Part shown: positions 43,740-55,439 of the stretch, piece after piece
How positions within the stretch are numbered: position 1 is the stretch's first letter
Layout: the number at the start of each line of letters is the position of its first letter
From: Lepiota brunneoincarnata
Lineage: Eukaryota; Basidiomycota; Agaricomycetes; Agaricales; Agaricaceae
Length of the DNA: 64,000 nt
Assembly: GCA_023014365.1 (NCBI GenBank)
Contig: JAEBUN010000071.1
Coordinates: 44,533-108,532, forward strand
Direction: 5' to 3'
The notes under the pieces: model-generated
Told to the model about the DNA's origin: nothing
The model's input: only the letters and a program-made list of their open reading frames with translations
Database searches by the model: none
Program-made: the position numbers and the translations under genes

Positions 43740-46143
43740 AGCTTCACTCTCCCTCACATATAGGGAATTCTGGCTTCTTTGGGCCTATTATGTCATTTTG
43801 GATGTGAGGCATAAAAGTTGGTGTCCACTAATTGACATCCCCTAGGGAAGGGTGTATATTGCAATATTTTTGGCAGATTATCTAATTTTTTTGATGTACT
43901 GTTGATCTGGTCCAACAAAGGGGATAACTGCTGACATAATTACAAAAGCTGACCAATTCTGACTAAGCTGACTAATTCAGGGTCCACATCCCATTCTTTA
44001 TAGACGAGCTTACACTTGTGTGCCTTCGGCACACATATTTGGGTGACTTTAGCATTATAGGAAGATTTGAGTGAAAAAAAAGTTTTTTGAAAGTCACATG
44101 ACTTTGTTTACTGATGTTTGGTATTGAATGAATTGATCACATGATCTTATTTGATGATCTTAGCATTATCTGAACAGATGCCCAGACCCTTCAGCCTGGG
44201 CACTTGGAGTATGTGCTAATTGTTTATATTACCTGAAGCTTACACTTGAGACCTATGGGAATGCAAGAGGCCCGCACAGGGTGCCATAAATATCCCCGTT
44301 TATTCAAAATACGCTGACGGATGGACGGGGCTCACGTGTTCAGTCACTTATACAAAAAACAACAATAAATTTATTGTGTCTGTTTAGATATTTTGCAGAG
44401 TCTATATATACGTGGCACGTTATGTTAGACTATCTTAATTGTCTCTGTGGGCGCCATTTATCTGCTCACTGAAATAGAAAATATAATTAAATAATCGGTG
44501 TATGTATATAGATCCATTTAGTTTAACAAAAGTGCCCAAACATATGGTGCCGGAAATGGAAAATCGGCGTGTCTTCCACAGGCGGCATGCATGATTCCCA
44601 CGCATTCTGTCCGAGTAATTAAATTCACGGGGGAATGTGTGGGAGCCGTGCAGTGCTTTGTATTTTCAGAAGATATGAGACCCTTTTCTTGAGTGGCCCA
44701 CAAGCGGGTGCGGGAGTGGGCCGCTGGGATATATCCTTTTTTGCGGTATTGCACACTGCTGAGAGAGAACCGTGTTGACATACTCCCTGGTAGATGAAGC
44801 TACCCTCTGATTTTGGTGACTATTTCCAAGAGGCTATCCAGCGACTGATGCAACAGGGCAGTGTGCTGGTTGAAGAAAATATCTGGTGGGTATGTCTTGG
44901 TAGATACACTAATCCTGATGGGCTGGAATAAGGTCTCGCTTTCTAGCACTTAGGATGCCCAAGTTGACTTGGGGCTATGTTGTGATTGTCCGAGCCAGAA
45001 AAGTTTGGTTTGAGTGGAAAGTGACAGTGTTTGGTATGTCATCCAGGCTACTTACCTGTTTGCGACAACCCTTTATGTCTTCAATCTACCAGCCGTCCTT
45101 GCAGTGGTCCTGGGTTGCTTGAAAGGAAGAATCACACCCAAAATAGAGCGGAAACTAGGCGAGTCGTGGAGTTGGTCAAAGTGATGTTAGAAACTCTTGA
45201 GGGACAGGATGCCACTCACCGTATGGACCCGATAGCGGTACAGTACCCGTTTTTGCCTTCTCTGCAACTCAGAAACTCAATTCTGCGTGATCAGGATTCA
45301 GTATCAGTAAGGAGGAGTATCTGGAATTGAGTTACACAAGTTGTTGGATGCAACGTTAATGTCTGCGCGAGCATGGAAGAAGCGGAGGGCGATGAATTAC
45401 GTGTTTGGAGGTGGGTGGGATCGCACAGATTTTAGTTAGCACACCGGATTGTCTGGAAGATATATTCTTGAGTAGACGCTATGCGAAAAAAAAGCGACGC
45501 AGTTTTCGCAAATGACTAACATATGAGGTATTTACCGCATCCGTCTAGGGTAAACTACAGAAACGGTATCCCTCCAGACGGGCTTCCAGCCGTTTCTCTT
45601 CCCATCGGGGTTCATAGAGCCCATCCAACTTGCCATTTACTTATCCATTGGAGGGGGAACCTTCGAATGTTAGTGATCCTAGCGAAGTAAAGCTGTTGAT
45701 CCTGGACTGTCCACTGGGGTTGATACAATGACTGAATTTGTACGTTCCTCCACCTAGATTGTTTGAGTAATCGCACATCTGTCAACGAAACCTAAACTTA
45801 CCTGTAAAAACCATATACATGACCCAACACATGGATACATGTTCGAGCTTTGGGAATTCAATAACGACGAGGGGAGAATCGGCTCCCAAAAGGCACATAG
45901 GTCGTAATAAACACAAAAATCTCTGGATTCGAGGCTGTAGACCTTGTTATGAAGCTAGCGGTGATGACATACCTTTAGCATTGCGACGGATTTTTCCAGA
46001 CGATGCAAGGGGTCAGGAAGAGGATGAAAGTTGTTTTGAGCGAACACACCTGGTATCACCCGTCAAATTTGGCATGGCCTACTCATCTTCCCCATCTTTG
46101 GGCCTCCGGCATACTTGGTTAACGCAAAACCGATATGGAGATG
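43740..46143. other. No supported gene
   Basis: The first part is AT-rich and likely transposon debris: AGCTTACACTTG occurs twice (near 44008 and 44238) and a perfect hairpin TGTGTGCC-TTC-GGCACACA lies at 44017-44035. From 44500 to 46100 there are only short frames without motifs. Confidence 0.45.
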
Positions 46144-46425
46144 TGTATGGATAATCCAAACCACATCGGTAGGCTATGGAGCCTCTGAACTAGCATATTC
46201 GGATATTCCGAGATATGCGGGTCTGACTCTGCGCCGAGCGCGGCATAAACGATGGTGAGTAAGGCGAAGGAAGGATGGAGCGGTGGTCGCGATGGGGGCT
46301 GAGAGAAGAGCGGGTCACATTTCCTGTGACTTTATCACATCAATTGTGACTCATCAACGCCCCTCAACGTGACGCTGCTCCCCCTTCACTCGACCCTCAT
46401 CGCTTTGCCCCTTTATCTCTGTGTT
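46144..46425 (+). promoter_or_regulatory. Upstream block shared with 60606-61100
   Basis: It begins TGGATAATCCAAA and contains GAGCGGGTCAC...CTGTGAC, TTGTGAC and ACGTGACG, with GTCAC/GTGAC inverted motifs. The same parts in the same order recur at 60606-61100, and both lead into a GATCGGTTT(T)AACCGGA block. Likely the promoter of the multi-copy hypothetical gene that follows. Confidence 0.5.
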
Positions 46426-49021
46426 TCAGAATATCCATCACAGATAGCAGAATTGTAGATCGGTTTAACCGGATACAGTTTAGGATAGGAACTGAAGCTG
46501 GTCGTGTGTCGCTTATCGATGGTCAGGTGTATTATTCTCCGAACTCAGTCTGCAATTTGGTTTTGCCCGATGCTGGAGAAGATGTAGGAGGATTGTTGAA
46601 GGTTGGAGGATCTGTTCCAAGTGATATGCAGCGGCCATGCTGGTGGTCGCCTGCAACGGAGTGGCTTGGTTTTCTACCTCGTGTTCCTGTCCCATTTACC
46701 GGAGTTCTGTTCGACATCCTCTCCTATATACCTCGCCGTATGGTGAAGATTGACACGGTCGGGCATATCTTGCCACAAAGCCTAGCAAACCAGTGGCTAG
46801 TCATTGACAAACTACTGGCTCGGGTAACCAAGGAATTGGGCTCACATTATGCCCTTCATTACCACTGTCCATACCCACCATATCACTTTCACTACCACCG
46901 TGGGCATCCCTCCGAAAACGCTGCCCGTAGGCAAGCTCTTTTAGGTAGAGACTGGTTCGGTGTTTGGATTGGCTTGTTGTACTGGATGATATGCAAAATC
47001 CCAGACCCGAATCATCGTGAGGGAATATTGCCGCCAGTGTGGTATGTCCGCACCCTCCAGATGCGTTTAGGACAGGCAATTTCTGATAGTTTGCAAGTGT
47101 CTCCCTTGTTGCAAAAGGCATGGATCGTTGATCGTGTTGGTCTTTTGCTTCCTTTTCCTGTCAACCCAGCTCAGCCCAGAGTGTCGTTCTTTATCTACTG
47201 CGGCATCCCGGTCTGGTATAAATGGGGTGCCCAAGAAGCTGATAGCCACAGCTGACATCCCGACTTTCCTCTCAAGGCTCCCCCTGGATGGCAGCTGCAA
47301 GAGGCAACAACTTGGATTACACCCAGCCCCGCCCACCATGTTGAAACGGACATGCTTTCACCCACTTCCCCAGACCCGATGATGTCTCCTTTACCCAGCT
47401 CCCACCGCCCAGACCCTCTGGAAATCTTGAAAACTTTCTTCTCAAACCGAGAAGCTGGTAATGCAAAGCGGATGGAGAAGGAAATGCCCACCCAGTGCCA
47501 AGCACGCGAAAACCGGGAGAAGAATCCTCCTACGAACTCGGCACCTGTATATGTATGGGACTGGAGTTTTGAAGATCAAGATGCCTACACACGGAGTCTG
47601 GTTCGTCGCGAAGATCGTTTTCGGACGCTTATGGGGTTCAGCTCGCAACAGAAGCGATATGATCCCTTTCACAATGAATGGAATTGCGCGGATGAATTAG
47701 GCCCGCCGGATGATGACGAGTTTGAGGAGCAGGACTTTGACACTGGGTGTGTTGTAGATGGAGGCTGGGAATTACCAACAGGAGATTTGGAGACTGCTTT
47801 CTTGAAGGACAATAGGCTAATTGTTGATCAATCACCGGCTAAACAAATTGTGGATGATAACAATATAGTCCTGCTCAACGTCATGCGCCTACACTTTGGG
47901 TTTGTCCCCCCTCTGCCTATGCCTGAATGTGTTCAGGCAGAACTGGGTGTGGCGGAATGCAGGGCCCTTATCACTCTTGTGGGACTGACTGATGTCACAG
48001 CGGCAGATTTGGTTCATTGTGGCCCCATCCCGAAATCAAGCATCCTCTTCCTTTGACATTTTTGGCGCTCGCCATTATCCAAACCCCCTTCGGACAGCTG
48101 GGACCTTTCTCGGGCAAACCGTGTACCACTCTCCTCCCCCCAACTTCATTTGATTCGTACTGTAGCCAATTCCGATGGAGTGCAGCTGTACATGTTTGAT
48201 TTTGGTCACATGTCAACAGTTCCTTGGAAACTTGCCATTCCAAGTGCTTCTGTGGCACTATCAATCTGTCGCATGGATGAGAAGCTCCAAGAAAAGGACA
48301 TAGTTATGATGCTTTTGGAGGATGGCATAGCGTTTCATACACTGCGATGGAAGGCTGATTTCGAAGGTCTTCCGGGCGAAAAGACTCTACCAACTCCTCC
48401 CCTTCTTCGTGTTGCTGAAGAAAAATTCACTCCTATTGATTTCGAGTACTACCGACGCCAGTGTGATGTGCTCCTCAGGCAACGTCATGCTCGGGCTGCC
48501 CTGCTTTGTGGAGGCTTTTTGGGACGCATAGCAAAAGAAACCATTGGATTGAGTGAAGCTTTAGAGGGCCCTACAATGCAGCCAGACGTTCAGCATTGTT
48601 TTTCTGTGTTTGACAGTGATGGAAAGGAATTATTCGATGACGACCTGAGCACTGATGAGGAGGAGATGCTTTGTGGCTTGTATGTTGTACTCACTGGTAA
48701 GTTTAGGTGCTGCAAATGGAAATGTAATACTCAACGAATTTAGGGCATGGTAACCAGATTTCGAAGGTGTCGTGGTTCCCTTTGCGGGTTACCTATGAAT
48801 CAAGTGGGATGCACCAGCATCGGTGGACAGCCCTAGATGAGAGGTATTACACCAACAGGGTCAACTGCATCTGTCAAGGAAGTCCCCAACCAATGCCCCT
48901 CCCAGTGAACAAGTGGAGAGATAACCTGCGAGGATATGGTGAGGTTCGGCAGGCGAAGAAACAGTTGGAGATATGGTCCAAGGAATATCTGTCCACAGTC
49001 CGTTCATCATTGTCTTTCTAA
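46425..49021 (+). pseudogene. Multi-copy basidiomycete hypothetical protein
   Basis: One frame from about 46425 reads to 48056 except for TGA at 47253, then resumes in the same frame at 48150-48694 after a stretch (about 48030-48130) that reads in another frame (FDIFGARHYP), implying two compensating indels or an unrecognised intron pair. A clear intron (48695-48743, GTAAGT...TTTAG) leads to the last exon, ending at 49021. Recognisable family features are WWSP near the start, YHRGHPSENAARRQALLGRDWFGVWIG, the GIPVWYKWG turn, SSQQKRYDPF, HNEWNCADELGPPDDDE, and LYMFDFGHMSTVPWKL. From memory such proteins occur in many copies in Agaricomycete genomes with unknown role, possibly transposon-linked. 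The true start is not certain; no ATG begins the frame close to 46506. Confidence 0.65.
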
Positions 49022-49495
49022 GTTTTTTTTGTACATATATACTTATGCTATCATGACATTTTGAAACGAGGAGCAGGCAGTTAAGTCAGTGTTTGCAGCA
49101 TGAGAATGAAAAGTTCCTCTATGATTGGTTAGATGCTACCGATCTGGTGGAATGAGAGAGATATGTAGTTCCCTCTACCGGTGTTGTTCTCACATACGAC
49201 AACGCCATCGACCTGCTGAGCCATCTCTGTACTCTCATTCATTGTGACAATTTCACTCCCATACGCAAGCCTAGATTTGCTGGTGACTTCCAGTCTATGC
49301 TAAAGCTACCAGTCAGTATCCCTTTGCCCCCTGGACAGCTCATCTACATCGGACCTCCCAAAAACTCAAAACGGGAAGTGAAGCGCGCTGTTGGCATTCA
49401 TCACAGTCAAGCATCGTTATGAATTGGACATTTTTGATGAATACCTCTTGCCAGCACCCGGAGAAACCCTGGGGGAGGAGGAACTATCCCATATC

Positions 49496-51048
49496 TTACA
49501 ATTTCATTGTAATGGCCAAGAGATTGTACCAAACAGACCGGGATACTTTTTGCACAGGTAGAAACCACCAACAAGAATGATCCCAGTAAGATAAAAAATT
49601 ATTGCCACCAGTGATTTCTGAGTATTTGTTTCGGGGACCTCTGCTTCTACCTATACTATACTTGATAACAAGCCAAGAAAGACGCACTGTATGGCTTACC
49701 TTGTCACTCCAAATTTTGATATCCACCTGTGATTGCGTTGGATCGCTGCTTGCAGAAGCAATCCTGATTTCGTCACCCAAAGTAAATGACTGTGGAGGTT
49801 CAATCGTAGAATGTCTAGAAAAGGTGTATACGCACGTCCACAATCTGAACCAGGGTAGCAACTTTATGCATAGGTACATCAGCAAAAGTGTCATGCTAGT
49901 CAATTGGGGCCTTACTTGGACCATGGTGGAGCTCCTGTAATACTGTACCGCTTCGGTAATCATATATCCGAACCAAGCCATCATCGCTACCAACCACTAC
50001 TAGCTCGCCATCTTTCGCAGACGTCACAAGAAGGGGTACATTATACCGAATATGCTGCCGGAAGACCTTGATAGCTCTTGTAGGGGGGAGCATGTATGCA
50101 TCGATCCCATTCAGGAGATTTGAAACTAGGAGAATACGTTTACTTGCAACAACAACAGCATGCCCACTAAATAGTTGGTAAGATCCTTGGGGCATATGTG
50201 GTACCACAGGAGCCCTACATTCTTGTTGGTAGCATCCAGCATGAAACCGTCTTCCATGGGTGTAGTTGGTAAACAACACTGGAAGAGAATAAGGTGAGAG
50301 CTCAATCGACCCAAGACAAATGCAATGGTTACATTTCTTGCGTCTCCAGGTAGCTGGTGATAACTTTCCTCCCACTGTCGAAGAATTCAATGGATCGGGG
50401 GGTTGATGACTGGGTGGCTGATGTTGCAAAAAGTGATAGACTGCCTACAACAAAATAATTAGAAGTGCGAAATGGAAGAGTTGGCTCAATCTACCATCCA
50501 ACAACATATCCCATATCTTAACTTGTCCAGCACCAGCGCTTGCCAAACGCTGCTTTATAGCATCGACTGTGAGTGCCTCAATAGCTCGTTCATGAGCGGT
50601 AGTCTTGAAGATGAACCCAAAATCGTCTTGTCCTTTGACCTGTTGGTATACGTGAATGGAACCATCTGCACATCCAAAGATGATGTACTGAGCTGTTCCA
50701 TTACCCGTTAACTGGAGCCATGCTGCACAGCAGATAGCACCACTATCAGGTACACAAGTTGACCATTCTAATGCACCCGATCCTACATTCCAGATGGCCA
50801 GCATCGCGTCATCGCCTGGGATGATCAGAATGAGTATGGAGAGTGCCTGGGGTTTCTAACACACCTGCGCTTAAAAGCTTTGAACCATTGAGGTTGAACT
50901 TCAAAACATTGACTGGTTTAGTGTGATGTAATAGCGTCCTTCGGTGTTGGAACTGGACACCTATCAGGTACGTAGAAAGAACATTATTTACAAGACTCAC
51001 ATAGGAGGTGTTGGATGTCATGGTAGGAATGACTGCATGGGGTGGCAA
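49496..51048 (-). CDS. WD40-repeat protein, copy 1
   Basis: Spliced gene; exon limits are approximate. It starts at MPPHAVIPTM or, 27 bases inside, MTSNTSYVSL. Blades seen: HTKPVNVLKFNLNGSKLLSAG then DDAMLAIWN; ICCAAWLQL with IIFGCADGSIHVY; HERAIEALTVDAIKQRLASA with QVKIWD; VPLLVTSAKDGELVVVGSDD with LVRIYD; and EIRIASASSDPTQ with DIKIWSDK. At least five WD repeats, so probably a beta-propeller scaffold. It lies on the same strand 114 bp downstream of the tnp2-like gene and is convergent with the hypothetical gene at 46.4-49.0 kb. It resembles the WD40 gene at 58674 blade by blade. The function of either is unknown. Confidence 0.65.
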
Positions 51049-51161
51049 CAGATGTCCATATTATATACATATCTGGTTATTGTAGTGATAGCATAGTATA
51101 ACAATTAGACATAAACATTGATTCAAGTATCATTATTGTTACGCAGATCAAGGAGACCCGC

Positions 51162-54100
51162 TCATTGCACAGCCCTAGACCTGTCACGCATGTGACACCC
51201 GCTCAATTGTCGATGGCTTGAGTTGAGCACATCTCCTGGAAGATGGTCAGTGGTTGTCACACGATCAGATAAGGGGACGCATACCTGAATAATTGGCTTC
51301 ATGATCAGGCAGTCCTTCTCCCACAGGAAGGATATGGCCACATAAATGGTGGTTGAGCTTGGTAGAATTTCCACCTCAGCATTTGTTATGCTCAACCAGG
51401 CACCAGCACCAAACTCTTCAAAGTCGTTGAGGAAATTGAGTGGTACCTGTTGTTGATATCGATGAACTGCAAGGAAGAAGTCTGTGCTGATATCAGGGGC
51501 AAATATGGCCCTTATTACGGCTGGAACCAATTGTTTGTTGCCGTGAACAGTAGAAAAATATATAACTATTTCTCTTCGTTCTGAAGGTAGTTGAGAATTC
51601 TTTACCGTTGATGACACATCTCGGAAAGTGGTTGGCTTCTTTGCTCGAGATGTCATAAGCCTGTAGTTGCCTCCAAATATCCATGTCAAGTACAAATTTC
51701 TTCCCCGCTCCCTTTGGGTACGTACACTGGCCGAAGGTGGTGGTGTCATCTGAGAGTGTGCCAATTTTCTGCAAGGGGAAACAATGGCCAAGAATGTCTG
51801 TCACTTCATCGGAAAGTTTGAGGCATTTGGGACCAAAGCGGCTTAAGCTAGCTCGTAACTCTGACTCCGCGCAGAAAGATTTGAGCAACGTGCTTTCTAG
51901 TTCTCCTGTAGCTAGATTAGTATGATTTGCACACAAGGAGAGGTATCATACCAATCTTAAAGTTACTGTTCAGGCCCTGTAGGTGCCCGATGAGCCTTTC
52001 GAATGGGAACATCCACCATCCATGCATGGGTCCAAATAAGCGAAGGTACTTGTCGATGTGTAGGGCATTATGATGAATGGGGTGAAGGTCAATGCCTGGT
52101 CGTATTTGGCATATTGTCTGGATATAGGCACTCATAGTTGCCAGGTAGCGATCAGCGCAAGTTTCAGTGATCGTGTGTGAGGTCGCATACTGTATGGCTA
52201 TGGAAAGAAGGAGCGTACTTCTTACAGTAAGCTGCTTGATTTTGGAGAAATCCTCCGGTCTAGCAGGGTATGCCCACATTCTCATCAGAGCAACAGGCAG
52301 ATCAAACTCTATGCAGGCTCACCACTCGTCGGCCTTGAGTTTACCGTGTCTGGTAGTACCAAAGTTGGAGGGGGGACATGTTTTCCAGGTAGGGCATAAG
52401 ATGGACGTAATACTCTGTTGGATTCGCAGGAGATCGGATGATGAGATGAAAGGACCGGAGGTGGTTAATTCTTCCGACTCTTCGTCCTTGTCGAGACTGA
52501 AAGTAGGCAGGTCATGGTCATCATTGTTCATGTGATCTTCTAGACCAGCGGGGGGTGAGACAGGTTGAGTTATACCCTACTGGATATCAATAAGGGGTGC
52601 AGGTGCACTGTGAGGGGACACTTACAAGGAGTGCAGAAACGAAGTGAAGCTTCTTGATTTGCCTAGAGTTTTGATGAATCTGAACTCCATGCTCCTGGCA
52701 CAGTGTACGAAGTACAGGGATCGAGAGATGGTGGAGCGCCGCTGAAGTTGGATTGCGTTGAAGAACCCGACGGCCATGCACGAGTTCCTTTTCTTGAGGT
52801 TTTCTATGTAGAAGATTGTCATTGTCATCTGTCGGAAGAGGTTCCTCCCAATTGATTCCAATGATGACATGGAAGTGATGTTTAACAAGCCCAAGGAAAA
52901 GGTTATGCATGCCGTCGATGACTACATACCTTGTAGGATCCCAATAGGGTAACTGGAGGAGTTCTGTCCATCGTACACCATTCTGTTTGTACAGTTTGGC
53001 GCGATGAGATTTGCTGGGTGCATCACGCCATGCGATTGCAGCATCCCGGAACTCAGTTAAGTTCACAGGTTGCCAAGCTTTTGTCGTCCGGTCAGTGTTA
53101 TTTATGTCCTTCTTGAGGAGATGGCAAAGGCTGCAAAAACGAGTGGCAGAATGACCAGCACATCCTGAAATTTTGCGTGACCCCGGTAGATCATTGACGT
53201 TTGGTATGACAGCTTCCCGTGAGTGGCGTCCCTCCGGGTGCTCATATGTTCGACTGAACCATGTGCCTTTGATGTAGCAGGTAATTAAGGTGTTGACTAA
53301 TTCTCCCAGGTATGAATTGAGCCCATCATCGGAGGGTTGCCTGGGTCCAGGAACGATGCCAACGAGATATATGTTCTCGGGCTTGTAGCGGAGTTCAGGG
53401 GGCAAACTGAGGCAGACCATGGCAAAGATCCCGCAAGAGACCGATTACCCTGCAGCTTTATTATGAAATGGATTGAAGGCGTCATAACTTAGACTCCAGA
53501 CAGTTTGAATCTCGCCTTCACAGTCAACAAAGATGTTGCCCTGGTGATCACGGAACTCTCGAACTCCTTGGCTCTGCATGATGTCGTGAACGGTCGTGCC
53601 TTGCGTTGGAGGGCGGTTTGTGGCCCGGATAGCGGCCTCGATGCTGGGGCGAGTGTAGAATGAGGCAAGAAAAGTAGTGAAGCTCTGCATCGTGTAGGGA
53701 TGGATTGGAACTCGGACACTGAAACCATCGCGAACTCCAAGCTTGCAAAGCCTCGCTCCGCAAGGCTGATGGCCAGGAAATCGAACAAAGGTACATTGAG
53801 ATGGGTAGATCAGGTGATCACCCTGAGTGAGGGGGGGGTAGAGGGAGTGGCACGTAGGGCATGTAGCATAAGTGGTGACCGTTGGCTCGATAAGAAATTT
53901 GGCCCGAGCGACACGAACATCATTGGGGATTGTATCAAACAACTGTTTGTGTGTGTGGTCATGAAAAGCAGATTGCAAAGCCAATTTTGTCATCCGAAGA
54001 GAAAAGTTGCTCACTGAGCGAGAGCATGAGGCAAGGAGGTGAAGGGCAACAGCTAGATATAGGATGATAATAATGCTGGGATTGGCCTGTCGAAGGGGGT

Positions 54101-54634
54101 GATCGAAATAACGGTCTGAAGTAGTGATTTTGATGAGTGCTCTATGCGGCAATTGAATAGGGAAAAAAACTCACCTGTGTTGTGCGCATTAAGCTCTTGA
54201 TTCGGAGTCGCTTTCCAGTCTTCTATCCTACGTTCAAGCATCGGTACAATCACTTGAATGACTTGTAAGGATCCATGTTTCAGATGGATAATGCCTGCGC
54301 TCCCGTAATCAGATAACCTGTTGAGGTGAAGACGTAGGCGGTTGAAAGTTTGGAGCTCTTCTTGAAAATATGCCAAAGCTTCGTTTCTTGTGGAAAATCT
54401 GGTTGATGTCTGGTGCAATGGCACCGGTGTGTTGATTTTATTCCAGATGTTGAGCTCCTGACGAACATCCTGTGCTTTTGCGCTGGTCGATTTGAGAATG
54501 GCCAGAAGTTCGTTGAGAAGGTCATCACGACTTGATTCTGGAGGGGACGGAGCACTGAGAGTCAGGCGGGATAAGCCATCGTGAATACTATCCAATGGGG
54601 GAGGGGTGTTGGGAGACACTCGTTTTCGTCCCAT
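51162..54634 (-). pseudogene. tnp2/Plavaka-like transposase protein, one stop
   Basis: Spliced minus-strand gene. Exon 1 (from MGRKRVSPNT) ends near 54172 at a GTGAGT donor. The next exons give a zinc-binding CPTCHSLYPP, then FNPFHNKAAG, an in-frame TAA at 53445-53447, and in the same frame CLSLPPELRYKPENIYLVGI, PGPRQPSDDGLN, FSRTYEHPEGR, DLPGSRKISG with a following CSLCHLL zinc site, and VIDGMHNLFLGLVKHHF. The C-terminal part has LRLFGPMHGWWMFPFERLIG. This order is typical of the CACTA-related tnp2 proteins (Plavaka type) of Agaricomycetes. The stop could be a mutated CAA codon. No terminal repeats were identified, so I cannot draw the element's borders. Confidence 0.75.
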
Positions 54635-54879
54635 GCTAGTTTCCGAGTGGGGTATTGGTTAATTTGGATGTGGATTCTGGGATACAACCAAGCGTGCTGG
54701 AATATATGAATGTTAGGTCTTTATTCCGTAAGTAGAAGTAAAAAATACTTGGGGCACGTTCAATAAAGACCTTGTATTTCACAATAAACCCCCTTATTGA
54801 GAACAATATGGTACGTCACAACCAAAGTGCTTGTATTTTCAGCTTATAAACCAGTATTAGCAGCGGGCATCGCATCTCC

Positions 54880-55260
54880 ATGAGTATGTCGGCACATGCC
54901 TTAAGGACTGTGTACACCCTAAATAGCGACTCTCCTAATCTTCATTCAACTCTTCGAACCTGCTGGAAGACGGGCCCCGAGGCCATAGCGCAGACTGCAC
55001 GAGTGATTGACGAAGTTATCCCGGAACCACGCGGAGAGCTGGGGCAACTTGCTCGAGGTGGTTACACATTATTTACAGTACTTGGATGGGAGCAGAGTAC
55101 ATACAAAGAAGTACAGGTGTGTTCCACACATAATGATTTTACACTGTTCTTGACAAGCAAATAGAAATTTGTTAGAGAAATTGTGGGGCGTCACCTAAAC
55201 AACTGCAAGCCATTCACGGAGCAGGATCCCAAAAAGGTGGAAGAGGTCTGTCAAATGGTA
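54880..55260 (+). other. Short possible gene or fragment
   Basis: A 94-codon frame from MSMSAHALRT reads to YKEVQ, where a GTGTGT donor and a CAAATAG acceptor (about 55119-55165) would continue it with KFVREIVGRHLNNCKPF up to about 55256. Plausible splicing and sequence texture, but no family was recognised and no natural stop is evident. Confidence 0.35.
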
Positions 55261-55439
55261 TGGACACAACCAATATCTGTACATATACGTCAATAATGTG
55301 CATGAAGATCACTAAAAAGTTCCCGGTCCTAAACCACTATGAGAATAACTGGGCAACAAAGAAGTTCATACATAGTATACTATGTAATTGCAGACAGAAC
55401 AGATAGAGGCCTTAAGGGCCCAAACAGATACATACCTTA

